This document shows, in pieces, positions 24,958 to 34,015 of a stretch of DNA of 64,000 bases. The translations under genes and the position numbers were made by a program. The stretch is from Nguyenibacter vanlangensis (lineage in GTDB: Bacteria > Pseudomonadota > Alphaproteobacteria > Acetobacterales > Acetobacteraceae). Under the pieces are notes generated by a model. The model saw nothing but the letters and a program-made list of their open reading frames with translations. It did not search any database and was not told the origin of the DNA. The stretch covers positions 2,926,001 to 2,990,000 of the forward strand of contig NZ_CP152276.1 in the NCBI RefSeq assembly GCF_038719015.1. The letters run 5' to 3'. How positions within the stretch are numbered: the stretch's first letter is position 1; every line of letters begins with the position of its first letter.

Positions 24958-27900
24958 ATCCCTGTCGCCCCTTCATCACGCGGCCGGTGATGACGACGCT
25001 GCTGTCGATGGCGCTGGTGATCGCCGGGCTGTTCGGCTATCGCGCGCTGCCGGTGGGGGACCTGCCGAACATATCGGTGCCGATCATCTATGTGGTCGCG
25101 ACCCAGCCCGGGGCGTCGCCGCAGCAGATGGCGTCGTCGGTCACCACGCCGCTGGAGCGGCGGCTGGGGCAGATTTCGGGCATCAGCAGCATCGAGTCCG
25201 ATTCGACCGACAGCACGGCGTTCATCCTGCTGACCTTCGACGACAGCCGGAACATCGACGGCGCGGCCAACGACGTGCAGGCGGCGCTGCGCGCGGCGAT
25301 GCAGGACATGCCGGCCACCTTGGACATGGTGCCGCAATATTGGAAGGCCAATCCGGCCGACAGCCCGATCATGGTGATGGCGCTGACGTCGGACACGCGG
25401 CCGATCGCCGAGCTGTACGACATCATGCAGACCCACCTGCAGCCGATGCTGTCGCAGGTGAAGGGCGTGGGGTGGATCCAGATCACCGGCAGTTCGGCGC
25501 CCGCCGTGCGGGTGGAGATGGACCCGTATCCGCTGTTCAAATACGGGATCGGGTTCGAGGATATCCGATCGGCCCTGGCGTCGGCCAATGCCAACACGCC
25601 CAAGGGCTTCATCGACGTGGGCACCCAGCGCTACACGCTGGCGACCAACGACCAGGCGCGGCATGCGGCGCAGTATCGCGACCTGGTGGTGGGGTACCGC
25701 AACGGCCGCCCGGTGCGGCTGGCGGACCTGGCCGAGGTGCATGACGGGGTGCAGGACGAGCGGCAGACCGGCTATTTCAACAATCATCGCGCGGTGATGG
25801 CCATCGTCCGGCCGCAGCCCGGGGCGAATGTCATCCGCGTGATGGACGCGATCCGCGCCCGCACGCCGGCGATGATCGCCGCCCTGCCGGCGGGCGTGAC
25901 CCTGACCCCGGCGATGGACCGGTCGATCACCATCCGCGCATCGCTGGGCGATACGCAGTTGACGCTGCTGATTTCGGTGCTGCTGGTGGTGGCGGTGGTG
26001 CTGGTGTTCCTGCGGGCGCCGCGATCGACGCTGATCCCCGCGATCACGGTGCCGATCTCGCTGGCCGGGACGCTGGCGGCGATGTACCTGCTGGGATTCT
26101 CGCTGGATACGCTGTCGCTGATGGCGCTGACGATCGCAACCGGGTTCGTGGTCGACGACGCGATCGTGGTGGTGGAGAACATCGCGCGCCACATGGAGGC
26201 CGGGCAGTCGCGCGCCGACGCCGCGATGCGGGGGGCGGGCGAGATCGCGTTTACCGTGCTGTCGATCACCATCGCGCTGGTCGCGGTGTTCCTGCCGCTG
26301 CTGCTGATGCCGGGGACGCCGGGCAAGATCTTCTATGAATTCGCGATGACGCTGGCGGTGACGGTGACGGTGTCGCTGTTCCTGTCGATCAGCCTGACGC
26401 CGATGATGTGCGGCCTGCTGCTGGACGTGGCGCACGGCGCGCCGCTGCCGGCGGGAGCGTCGGCGCTGCGCCGGGGGCTGCGCCGGCTGTCGGACGGGAT
26501 CGAATGGACGTTCGAGGCGGTGCTGCGCGCCTATGTCCGTTCGCTGGACCATGCGCTGCGCCGGCGCCGGCTGGTGCTGGCGACCCTGCCGCTGAGCCTG
26601 GTAGTGACGGTGGCGGTGATCACGGTCATGCCCAAGGACATCATCCCCAAGCAGGACGTGGCGATGATCGTGGGCTATTTCCGGGGGGACGAGACGGCGT
26701 CGTTCCAGAAGATGGACGCCAAGATCCGCGCCGTGAGCGCCGCCATGCTGGCCGACCGCGACGCGGAATCGGTGGCGGCCTTTACCGGCGACACGCGGGT
26801 GGAGGGCCAGGCCTTCGCGCAGATGACCGGCAAGCGCGACCGCGACGACGGGCCGGACGAGATGATCGCGCGCGTGCACAAGCGGCTGGAGGCGACGGGG
26901 CTGACGGGCGTGCGGCTGTCGCTGTTTTCGGCCGGGGACGTCAATGGCGGGGGCGGCCGCCAGCAGCAGGGGGCCTATCGCTTTGTCCTGCGCAGCGACA
27001 ATGCCGAGGATATCTATAGCTGGACCCCGCGCATCACTCAGGCGCTGCAGGGCAGCAAGGTGATGACCGACATTTCCACCAACCTGACGGACCGTGCCAC
27101 GGCGGTGCATGTGGACATCGCGCGCGACACCGCCGCGCGCTACCTGGTCACGCCGCAACTGATCAGCGGCGCGCTGTTCGACGCCTATGGCCAGCGCAGC
27201 GCGTCCAACATCTCGACCCCGCTTGCGACCTATCACGTGGTGATGGAGGTGGCGCCGCGCTATCGCGACTCGCCGGACGTGCTGGGGGCGTTCCGGGTCT
27301 CGACGTCGGGCGGGACGGCAGGCGGCGGCACGGCGTCGAACACCGTGCGGGTCACGCTGCCGCCGCAGCCGCAGGGAACGGACTCCTCGCAGGCCGCGGC
27401 GCTGAGCCAGCAATCCTTTCGCAACGCGGTGGCCAACAAGCTGGCTGGGGGGGTGGGCGCGTCCAACGGGTCGGCCGTGTCGTCCAGCGCCGAGACGATG
27501 GTGCCGCTGCCGGTGGTGGCGCGGCTGGCGCGGCGGCCGACCTCGATCATGGTCAGCCATCGCGACGGGTTCGTATCGGGAGCGATTTCGTTCAACCTGG
27601 CCAAGGGCCAGTCGCTGGACGCGGCGGAGGCGGAGATCCGCGCCACCATGGTGCGGCTGCATGTGCCCGCGACGATCGAGGGGGGCTTTACCGGCCAGGC
27701 GGAGCAGTTCCAGACCGCGCTGATCAACGAATTGCTGGTCTTCCTGGCCGCGCTGGCGACGATGTACGTCACGCTGGGCATCCTGTACGAGAGCTATGTC
27801 CATCCGATCACCATCATGTCCACCCTGCCGTCGGCGACGGTGGGGGCGGTGCTGGCGTTGTGGGCGACGGGGCAGGAATTCTCGCTGATCGCGATGATCG

Positions 27901-28283
27901 GGATGATCCTGCTGGTGGGCATCGTGAAGAAGAACGCGATCCTGATGGTGGATTTTGCCCTGCATGCCGAGCGCGACGGCGCGATGTCGCCCGAGGCGGC
28001 GATCCGCGAGGCCTGCGCCAGGCGGTTCCGGCCGATCCTGATGACGACGCTGGCCGCCGCGTTCGGGGCCATTCCGCTGATCCTGAGCGGGGGGTACGGA
28101 ATCGAACTGCGGCGGCCGCTGGGCATTGCGGTGGTGGGCGGATTGCTGATGAGCCAGTTGCTGACCCTGTACACCACGCCGGTCGTCTATCTGCTGCTGG
28201 AGCGGATCCGGTCGTGGACGGTGCGGCGGGTGGCGGGGCGCTGGCGCGGGCGGACGGCCCGTGCCGGGGGGGCCGCCGTCTGA
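24954..28283 (+). CDS. RND efflux transporter permease (HAE1/AcrB-MdtC type)
   Basis: A 1109-residue protein starting MNPCRPFITRPVMTTLLSMA. It has the RND architecture: TM1, a large periplasmic loop, six TM segments including ATGFVVDDAIVVVENI with the paired proton-relay aspartates, then TM7, a second periplasmic loop (serine- and glycine-rich near 27300-27480) and the last five TM segments with LVGIVKKNAILMVDFALHAE. It expels drugs or metabolites by proton antiport. The adaptor (MFP) and outer-membrane channel genes that usually accompany it are absent. It is translationally coupled to the NCS1 permease. Confidence 0.93.
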   Translation: MNPCRPFITRPVMTTLLSMALVIAGLFGYRALPVGDLPNISVPIIYVVATQPGASPQQMASSVTTPLERRLGQISGISSIESDSTDSTAFILLTFDDSRNIDGAANDVQAALRAAMQDMPATLDMVPQYWKANPADSPIMVMALTSDTRPIAELYDIMQTHLQPMLSQVKGVGWIQITGSSAPAVRVEMDPYPLFKYGIGFEDIRSALASANANTPKGFIDVGTQRYTLATNDQARHAAQYRDLVVGYRNGRPVRLADLAEVHDGVQDERQTGYFNNHRAVMAIVRPQPGANVIRVMDAIRARTPAMIAALPAGVTLTPAMDRSITIRASLGDTQLTLLISVLLVVAVVLVFLRAPRSTLIPAITVPISLAGTLAAMYLLGFSLDTLSLMALTIATGFVVDDAIVVVENIARHMEAGQSRADAAMRGAGEIAFTVLSITIALVAVFLPLLLMPGTPGKIFYEFAMTLAVTVTVSLFLSISLTPMMCGLLLDVAHGAPLPAGASALRRGLRRLSDGIEWTFEAVLRAYVRSLDHALRRRRLVLATLPLSLVVTVAVITVMPKDIIPKQDVAMIVGYFRGDETASFQKMDAKIRAVSAAMLADRDAESVAAFTGDTRVEGQAFAQMTGKRDRDDGPDEMIARVHKRLEATGLTGVRLSLFSAGDVNGGGGRQQQGAYRFVLRSDNAEDIYSWTPRITQALQGSKVMTDISTNLTDRATAVHVDIARDTAARYLVTPQLISGALFDAYGQRSASNISTPLATYHVVMEVAPRYRDSPDVLGAFRVSTSGGTAGGGTASNTVRVTLPPQPQGTDSSQAAALSQQSFRNAVANKLAGGVGASNGSAVSSSAETMVPLPVVARLARRPTSIMVSHRDGFVSGAISFNLAKGQSLDAAEAEIRATMVRLHVPATIEGGFTGQAEQFQTALINELLVFLAALATMYVTLGILYESYVHPITIMSTLPSATVGAVLALWATGQEFSLIAMIGMILLVGIVKKNAILMVDFALHAERDGAMSPEAAIREACARRFRPILMTTLAAAFGAIPLILSGGYGIELRRPLGIAVVGGLLMSQLLTLYTTPVVYLLLERIRSWTVRRVAGRWRGRTARAGGAAV

Positions 28284-28392
28284 TTTGAGCCGTCTGATGT
28301 GAAGAGAGCCCTTGCGAAGGGGGCCGGTCGGGGAGAGAGCGTTTGGAGATATCGGTCGAGGGCCGCGAAGCCGGCCGTAGCGGAGCGCGCGC

Positions 28393-30531
28393 GTGTTCGC
28401 CGCGCACCTGACCCGGGAACTGGCCGGCGTGCTGGAGCGCCCGGACCTGCGGGTGATCGCGGACGGGCGGCGGATCCGGCTGGACCCGGCGCTGGCGGCG
28501 CCGTTCCGGGTGGGGCCCCAAAGTGGGGTGACGCCGGGCGAAGTGACTCTGGGCGCGCCCAGCCTGGCCGGCCCGGCGCAGGCCGCCATCATCCTGCGCC
28601 ATGCGCTGGAACTGGCGCGCCTGCTGCCCCTGGCCCCGGCCGAGCCGGTGCTGGCCGGGCTGTGCGCGGCGCGGGTCGCCGCGCTGTTCCGTGGGTTGGA
28701 CGGGCCGGCCGGGGGGGCGATGCCGGACCTGCCCTGGCTGGACGCCATGGCGGCGGAACAGCCGCCGGACGCGGCATGTCTGGCGGCGCTGTGGCCGTGC
28801 CTGGCGCCGTTGCAGCCGGCGGTCTCGGCAGCGGGGCCAGATGGGTTTGCGGCCCCGGCGGCGCGGCTGGCGGCATTATGGCCGCTGCTGGGGCCGGCGG
28901 AGGCGCTGATGGCCGAGGGGGGCGATGCGCGGCTGGCGGTCGATCCGGCCACCGGCCTGAACCATTATGGCTGTTCGCACCGACCGCGGCCCTGGGCGGT
29001 CACCTTTGCCTCGTCCACCGCGTCGTCGCTGTCGGAGCGGGGGTTCGCGGGGGCCGAGGCGGCGCGGCTGCGCCTGGTCGGCGGGGCGCTGACGGGCGGC
29101 GGCACGGCGGGGGACGGGGCTGCGGTCCGAGCCGGGATGGTGGCGGACCTGCGCCGGCGGATCGGCCGCCATTACCGCCTGGCCGCGGGCGAGAGCGTGG
29201 TGCTGGCGCCGTCGGGCACGGATTGCGAGCTGCATGCCCTGGCGCTGGCGGCGCTGGCGCCGGGCGGGCGGGCGGTCAGCAATATCCTGCTGGCCCCCGA
29301 GGAGACCGGCAGCGGCGTGCCGCTGGCGGCCAGAGGCTGCCATTTCGCGCATGACACCGCGCTGGGCGCGGCGGTGCCGAAGGGCGGGCTGATCGACGGT
29401 TTCGCGCGGGAGACGCTGCTGCTGTCGGTGCCGCTGCGCGGGCCGGACGGCGCGCTGCGCCCGGAGGACGCGGTGGATGCGGACTGCGCCGCGCTGGTGC
29501 GCCAGGCCGTGGCGGCGGGGCGGCATGTGCTGCTGCACCGGCTGGACCTGTCGAAGACCGGGCTGCTGGCGCCGGGGATGGCGATGCTGGACGGGCTGGC
29601 GCGGGGCGGGCCGGATGGCAGGGCGCCGGACGTGGTGGTCGATGCCTGCCAGGCGCGGCTGGATCCGGAGCGGGTGCGCGCCTATCTGGACCGGGGCTGG
29701 ATGGTGATGGTCACCGGGTCGAAATTCTTTACCGGGCCGCCCTTCTGCGGCGCGCTGCTGCTGCCGGCGGGGGTGGCGGCGCGGCTGGAGGGGGGCATGC
29801 TGCCCGCCGGGCTGGCGGCGTACAGCCACCGGAGCGAATGGCCGGACGCGCCGGGCACGGCGCACCTGGCGGCGGGGGAGAATGTCGGGCTGATGCTGCG
29901 CTGGCACGCGGCGCTGGCGGAGATGGCGGCGCTGCATGCGATTCCCCGGCCGGTGGTGCGCGCGCGGCTGGCGCGGTTTCTGGATGCGGTGGAAGGCGCG
30001 ATCGACGCGTCGGGCGACCTGCGCCGCCTGTCGGGGCCGGCGCCCGCGCGGGCGCCGCTGGCCGATGCGTGGGACGACCGCGCGACCATCCTGAGCTTTT
30101 TCGTGCGCGACCCGATGGCGGATGACGGGGCGGACGGGGGGCGGTTCGTGCCGCTGGGGCTCGAGGATGCGCGGGCGCTGTATCGCTGGCTGAATGCCGA
30201 CCTGTCGCGCCTGCTGTCCGCGCCGGCCGACCGGGCGCTGGGGGGCGTGCTGTGCCATGTCGGCCAGCCGGTGCCGCTGCCGCACCCGTCCCGCCCCGGC
30301 ATGGCGGGGGCGCTGCGCCTGTCGGCGGGGGCGCGGCTGGTGTCGGGCGAGCCGTCGCATGACGGGCTGGTGCCCGACCGGCGCATGGATCGCGAGATCG
30401 GCGATGCGCGGCTGGTGCTGGACAAGATCGGGCTGATCCTGCGGCATTGGGCGATCCTGCGGGCCGCCGATCCGGTGCAGACCTATGCGCCGGTTCGGGC
30501 TATGGATGGGGGCATGGGCCCCTCACGCTGA
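28393..30531 (+). CDS. Unrecognised large PLP-fold (type I aminotransferase-like) protein
   Basis: A 712-residue protein with GTG start at 28393. The first 200 residues, Ala/Leu-rich helices, match nothing known to me. From about residue 200 it resembles fold-type-I PLP enzymes: a phosphate-binding loop LAPSGTDCELHALALAAL (about 271-288), VVVDACQARLD with an Asp for the pyridine nitrogen (417), and MVTGSKFFTGPP with the probable Schiff-base Lys 444. The motif order resembles cysteine desulfurase-like enzymes, but length and N-terminal region do not. Residues about 540-700 are again unique. A histidine phosphatase gene follows 14 bases later. Confidence 0.7.
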   Translation: MFAAHLTRELAGVLERPDLRVIADGRRIRLDPALAAPFRVGPQSGVTPGEVTLGAPSLAGPAQAAIILRHALELARLLPLAPAEPVLAGLCAARVAALFRGLDGPAGGAMPDLPWLDAMAAEQPPDAACLAALWPCLAPLQPAVSAAGPDGFAAPAARLAALWPLLGPAEALMAEGGDARLAVDPATGLNHYGCSHRPRPWAVTFASSTASSLSERGFAGAEAARLRLVGGALTGGGTAGDGAAVRAGMVADLRRRIGRHYRLAAGESVVLAPSGTDCELHALALAALAPGGRAVSNILLAPEETGSGVPLAARGCHFAHDTALGAAVPKGGLIDGFARETLLLSVPLRGPDGALRPEDAVDADCAALVRQAVAAGRHVLLHRLDLSKTGLLAPGMAMLDGLARGGPDGRAPDVVVDACQARLDPERVRAYLDRGWMVMVTGSKFFTGPPFCGALLLPAGVAARLEGGMLPAGLAAYSHRSEWPDAPGTAHLAAGENVGLMLRWHAALAEMAALHAIPRPVVRARLARFLDAVEGAIDASGDLRRLSGPAPARAPLADAWDDRATILSFFVRDPMADDGADGGRFVPLGLEDARALYRWLNADLSRLLSAPADRALGGVLCHVGQPVPLPHPSRPGMAGALRLSAGARLVSGEPSHDGLVPDRRMDREIGDARLVLDKIGLILRHWAILRAADPVQTYAPVRAMDGGMGPSR

Positions 30532-30545
30532 CCGGATCCGATTTC

Positions 30546-31211
30546 ATGAACCAGAATCACGGCAATTTCCTCGACACCCCCAAGCTGCAATCCGGGATCA
30601 CCCGTTTCTGGATGATCCGCCATGCGCTGGTCGAGGAAAATGCCCGCATGCGGCTGTACGGATCGCTGGACGTACCGCTGTGTCCGGACAGCCTGATCGC
30701 GCAGCGGCCGATGTACGAGGCGCTGGCGGCGCGCCTGCCGCGCGAGGCGTTGTGGTTCACCTCGCCCCTGAGCCGCACGCAGCGGACCGCCCAGGCGATC
30801 CAGGAGGCCGGGTACGGGGCGGCGGACTGGAGCGTCGAGCCCGGCTTTACCGAGCAGTCGATGGGGGAATGGCATGGGCTGCGCCACCATGAGCTGCCGG
30901 ACCAGTTGACCCTGTCGCCGCATCTGTTCTGGTCGGTCGCGGCCACCGAATGCCCGCCCGGCGGCGAGAGCATGCTGGATGTCTGCGCGCGGGTCGGCGC
31001 GACCATGGACCGCATGGCCCGTGCGCACGAGGGGCGGGACATGGTGGTGGTGAGCCATGGCGGCGCGATCCGCGCGGCGCTGGCCCATGCGCTGCGCATC
31101 CATGCCGACACCGCGCTGCATTTCTCGATCCAGAACCTGTCGCTGACGGTCGTCGAGCGCTTTCCCGAGGCGTGGCGGATCGTGGCCGTCAACGAGTTGC
31201 CGGGAGTCTGA
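30546..31211 (+). CDS. Histidine phosphatase family protein
   Basis: A 221-residue protein of the phosphoglycerate mutase-like superfamily. WMIRHALVEEN holds the catalytic RH pair (RHA instead of the usual RHG), FTSPLSRTQRTAQAI carries the second Arg, and VVVSHGGAIRAALAHAL the second catalytic His. It dephosphorylates a small phosphorylated metabolite, as in alpha-ribazole or sugar phosphatases. It begins 14 bases after the PLP-fold gene and probably works in the same pathway. Confidence 0.85.
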   Translation: MNQNHGNFLDTPKLQSGITRFWMIRHALVEENARMRLYGSLDVPLCPDSLIAQRPMYEALAARLPREALWFTSPLSRTQRTAQAIQEAGYGAADWSVEPGFTEQSMGEWHGLRHHELPDQLTLSPHLFWSVAATECPPGGESMLDVCARVGATMDRMARAHEGRDMVVVSHGGAIRAALAHALRIHADTALHFSIQNLSLTVVERFPEAWRIVAVNELPGV

Positions 31212-31305
31212 TGGGGGGCCGGCGCGCCCTGCCCCGCTTGGCCCGCGCCGTTTCGTGGCGCCGTATAGCCGTATCGTGGAACCGTTTCAGGGGAGAACGT
31301 GACCG

Positions 31306-32952
31306 ATGAACAAACCTGCCCGGCCGGGCCTGCTTGGCGCGGCGCTGTTGAACGATCCGGCGCGGAACCGCGACACCGCCTTTACCGAGGCCGAGCGGCG
31401 GGCCTGGGGGCTGGAGGGGCTGCTGCCGACGCAGGTCGAGACGCTGGAGCGGCAGGTCGAGCGGGTGGGGCGGCACCTGGATGCCAAGCCGGACGACCTG
31501 GAGCGCTATATCTATCTGGCCGCGCTGGGGGACCGGAACGAGACGCTGTTCTACAAGGTGCTGATGTCCGATCCGGCGCGCTATGTGCCGATCGTCTATG
31601 CCCCCACGCTGGGCGAGGCGTGCAAATCCTTCAGCCATATCTATCGCCGGCCCCGGGGCATGTATGTGAGCCTGGAGATGCGCGGGCGGATCGCCCGGGT
31701 GCTGCGCAACTGGCCGGTGGCGGATGTGCGGGTGATCTGCGTGACCACGGGCGGGCGCATCCTGGGGCTGGGCGATATCGGGGTGAACGGGATGGGCATC
31801 CCGATCGGCAAGCTGCAGCTTTATACCGCCTGCGCCGCCGTGCCGCCGCAGGCGACGCTGCCGGTGCAACTGGATATCGGCACCACCAATGCGGCGCTGC
31901 GCGCCGACCCGCTATATCTGGGCCTGCGGCGCGAGCCGCCGCCGCAGGCGGATCTGGACGATTTCGTCGAGGAATTCGTGGCGGCGGTGCAGGCGGTGTT
32001 TCCGGCCTGCTGCATCCATTTCGAGGATTGGAAGGGCACGGACGCGATCCGCTATCTGGCGCGCTATCGCGACCGGGTGCTGTGCTATAACGACGATATC
32101 CAGGGCACGGCGGCGGTGACGCTGGCCGGGCTGATCACCGCGCTGCGGATCAGGGAGGCGCCGCTGTCGGAGCAGCGGGTGCTGTTCCTGGGCGCCGGGT
32201 CGTCGGCGCTGGGCACGTCGGACCTGCTGGTGCGGGCGATGCAGGCCGAAGGGCTGTCGGAGGCCGAGGCGCGCGGGCGCATCACGATGATGGACGCGGA
32301 CGGGCTGGTCGAGCCCACGCGTGCCGACCTGTCGGCCGAGCAACGCGTCTATGCCCACCCGGCGGCGCCGACGCGGGACCTGGCGGCCACCATCCGCCGG
32401 GTGCGGCCCAGCATCCTGATCGGCGTGTCCACCGCCGGCGGGGCCTTTACCCGCGAGATCGTGGCGCTGATGGCCGAGATCAACGAGCGGCCGGTCATCT
32501 TTCCGCTGTCGATCCCGCATGCGGAATGCACCGCCGAGCAGGCCTATGCGTGGTCGGACGGGCGGGCGCTGTATGCGGCGGGGGTGCAGTTCCCCGAGGT
32601 CGCGCGGGGCGGCGCGGTGTTCCGGCCCGGGCAGGCCAATAATTTCTATATCTTCCCCGGGCTGGGGCTGGCGGTCTATGCGGCGCGGCCGCGCCTGATC
32701 ACCGACGCGCTGATCATCGAGGCCGCGCACGCCCTGGCCGACCAGGTGGACGCGGCGGCGCAGGCGCGCGGCATGCTGTACCCGCCGCAGAGCCAGATCC
32801 TGGCGGTGCAGATCACCTCGGCCTGCCGGTTGGCGGAATATATGTTCGACCACGGCATGGCGACCGTGCCGCGGCCGGAGAATATCCGCGCCTGGATCGA
32901 GGGCATGACCTATGAGCCGGCTTATGACGAGGATGCGCCGCCGGAGCCGTGA
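31306..32952 (+). CDS. maeA: NAD-dependent malic enzyme
   Basis: A 548-residue protein of SfcA-type length. GLEGLLPTQVETLERQVERV opens it, VPIVYAPTLGEACKSFSHIY carries the catalytic Tyr region, GLGDIGVNGMGIPIGKLQLY and CIHFEDWKGTDAIRYLARY the malate and metal sites (E-D), YNDDIQGTAAVTLAGL the metal Asp, and LFLGAGSSALGTSDLLVRAM the NAD-binding Rossmann motif. It decarboxylates malate to pyruvate, producing NADH. It is a single-gene unit with about 95 bases upstream. Confidence 0.94.
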   Translation: MNKPARPGLLGAALLNDPARNRDTAFTEAERRAWGLEGLLPTQVETLERQVERVGRHLDAKPDDLERYIYLAALGDRNETLFYKVLMSDPARYVPIVYAPTLGEACKSFSHIYRRPRGMYVSLEMRGRIARVLRNWPVADVRVICVTTGGRILGLGDIGVNGMGIPIGKLQLYTACAAVPPQATLPVQLDIGTTNAALRADPLYLGLRREPPPQADLDDFVEEFVAAVQAVFPACCIHFEDWKGTDAIRYLARYRDRVLCYNDDIQGTAAVTLAGLITALRIREAPLSEQRVLFLGAGSSALGTSDLLVRAMQAEGLSEAEARGRITMMDADGLVEPTRADLSAEQRVYAHPAAPTRDLAATIRRVRPSILIGVSTAGGAFTREIVALMAEINERPVIFPLSIPHAECTAEQAYAWSDGRALYAAGVQFPEVARGGAVFRPGQANNFYIFPGLGLAVYAARPRLITDALIIEAAHALADQVDAAAQARGMLYPPQSQILAVQITSACRLAEYMFDHGMATVPRPENIRAWIEGMTYEPAYDEDAPPEP

Positions 32953-33038
32953 GGGGCGGCGGCCGGCGGGACCGGCGTACGTCTCAGACCATTATCGACA
33001 CCAGCTTCCGCGCTTTCCACGCGAGTCGGCTTCCCCTG

Positions 33039-33494
33039 TCACGGGGCTTCATCCGCCAGAAGTGCGTCGAGCAAGGGATGCCGTGACGTGACGAACGGAT
33101 TGACCACCGTCACGCCGCCCCAGGTGAAGCCGTCCTGCAAATCCTCCGACAACAGCAATCGGCATCCGGCATGCGACGCCGCCGAGAGGACAACCGACTC
33201 CCATATCCCCAGCCGGTGATCCGTGGCGAGATCGGCCGCCGTCAGCATGATTTCCGGCGAGGTTTCCACCACCGGGAAGGTATCGCGCCAACTCAACATG
33301 GCGTCACGGGCCTCGGCGCGCGACCGGCCGCCCTTACGGACCAGGACGTTGAAAAGCTCGCCCAGCACCTGCGCGGGGACAACGCCCCCCTCTCGTGGCA
33401 GGCGCCGGACAAGGTCCAGCGCCGTATCCCGACGCTCGGCCCCGTTCATGCCTTCGGCGTAGGCCAGCACGTTCGTATCGAGAACAACCCTCAT
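33039..33494 (-). CDS. PIN-domain toxin (VapC-like ribonuclease)
   Basis: A 151-residue PIN protein: MRVVLDTNVLAYAEG (Asp 6), VLGELFNVLVRKGG (Glu 46), then DHRLGIWESVVLSAASHAGC and LLSEDLQDG (Glu 117, Asp 118). In the closest VapC group the third acidic position is usually Asp (W-D-A); here it is Glu 99. The toxin is expected to cut tRNA or mRNA when its antitoxin is degraded. Its start overlaps the antitoxin stop (ATGA). Confidence 0.9.
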   Translation of the reverse strand: MRVVLDTNVLAYAEGMNGAERRDTALDLVRRLPREGGVVPAQVLGELFNVLVRKGGRSRAEARDAMLSWRDTFPVVETSPEIMLTAADLATDHRLGIWESVVLSAASHAGCRLLLSEDLQDGFTWGGVTVVNPFVTSRHPLLDALLADEAP

Positions 33495-33736
33495 TGGTCG
33501 TCCTCGTAAAGCTCGTCCCGCGTCCAACGACCGGCGTTCATGACCGGCTGCCTTTCCAGCCGCGACAGCAACGCCGCCCGTGCGCTGTCCGCCACGTTAT
33601 CGTGTCCGCCCGCGGGAACCAGACGCGCCACGGGCTTGCCGTGGCTGGTCACGACATAGCTGTGCCCCGCCCGCACGCCTCGCAGCAGGAAGGAAAACCG
33701 GCGATTGGCATCGGCGGCTGAAACGGCTTCCTCCAT
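33491..33736 (-). CDS. Phd/YefM-type antitoxin
   Basis: An 81-residue protein. MEEAVSAADANRRFSFLLRG and VVTSHGKPVARLVPAGG are the classic Phd/YefM DNA-binding fold; the C-terminal RSRLE-like tail and TRDELYEDDQ form the toxin-neutralising segment. ATG 33736 is preceded by GGAG. A 6-bp inverted repeat overlaps the probable -10 region upstream, consistent with autorepression by the antitoxin-toxin complex. Translationally coupled to the PIN toxin. Confidence 0.88.
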   Translation of the reverse strand: MEEAVSAADANRRFSFLLRGVRAGHSYVVTSHGKPVARLVPAGGHDNVADSARAALLSRLERQPVMNAGRWTRDELYEDDQ

Positions 33737-33760
33737 ATCGCGCTCCACGAAGTAGTTATA

Positions 33761-33800
33761 TTGCCTACTATAAGGCAAGGAGCATTCATTGCAAGTTTTT
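33761..33800 (-). promoter_or_regulatory. Toxin-antitoxin promoter with operator palindrome
   Basis: On the reverse strand TTGCAA, a 16-bp spacer and TATAGT form a promoter. The palindrome TTGCCT-N6-AGGCAA (33761-33778) spans the -10 element. Its centre lies about 33 bases upstream of the antitoxin ATG. Confidence 0.7.
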
Positions 33801-34015
33801 CGGTCGAGGCGGGGTCAACGATACCAGGCCGTGTCGGCGCGGCAGGACCATCCAGCATGAAGGAGAATGCGCCGAGCGGGCCGCGGCGACGGGCGGCTTC
33901 GAGGTGGCGGAGCTGATGAGCACCCTGGACCGATGCGCACCCTCGGCGGCCAGCCTCTTCCGGGCGGGTCGCCTGGTCTGCGCCGAGTGCTGGGCCGCCG
34001 GACCGCTGGGCCGTG

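Noticed and set aside
24867..28952. A 1361-codon reverse frame opposite the RND pump
   Set aside because: It is composed of His/Arg/Gln/Pro runs, has no domain, and covers a clear RND gene on the other strand.
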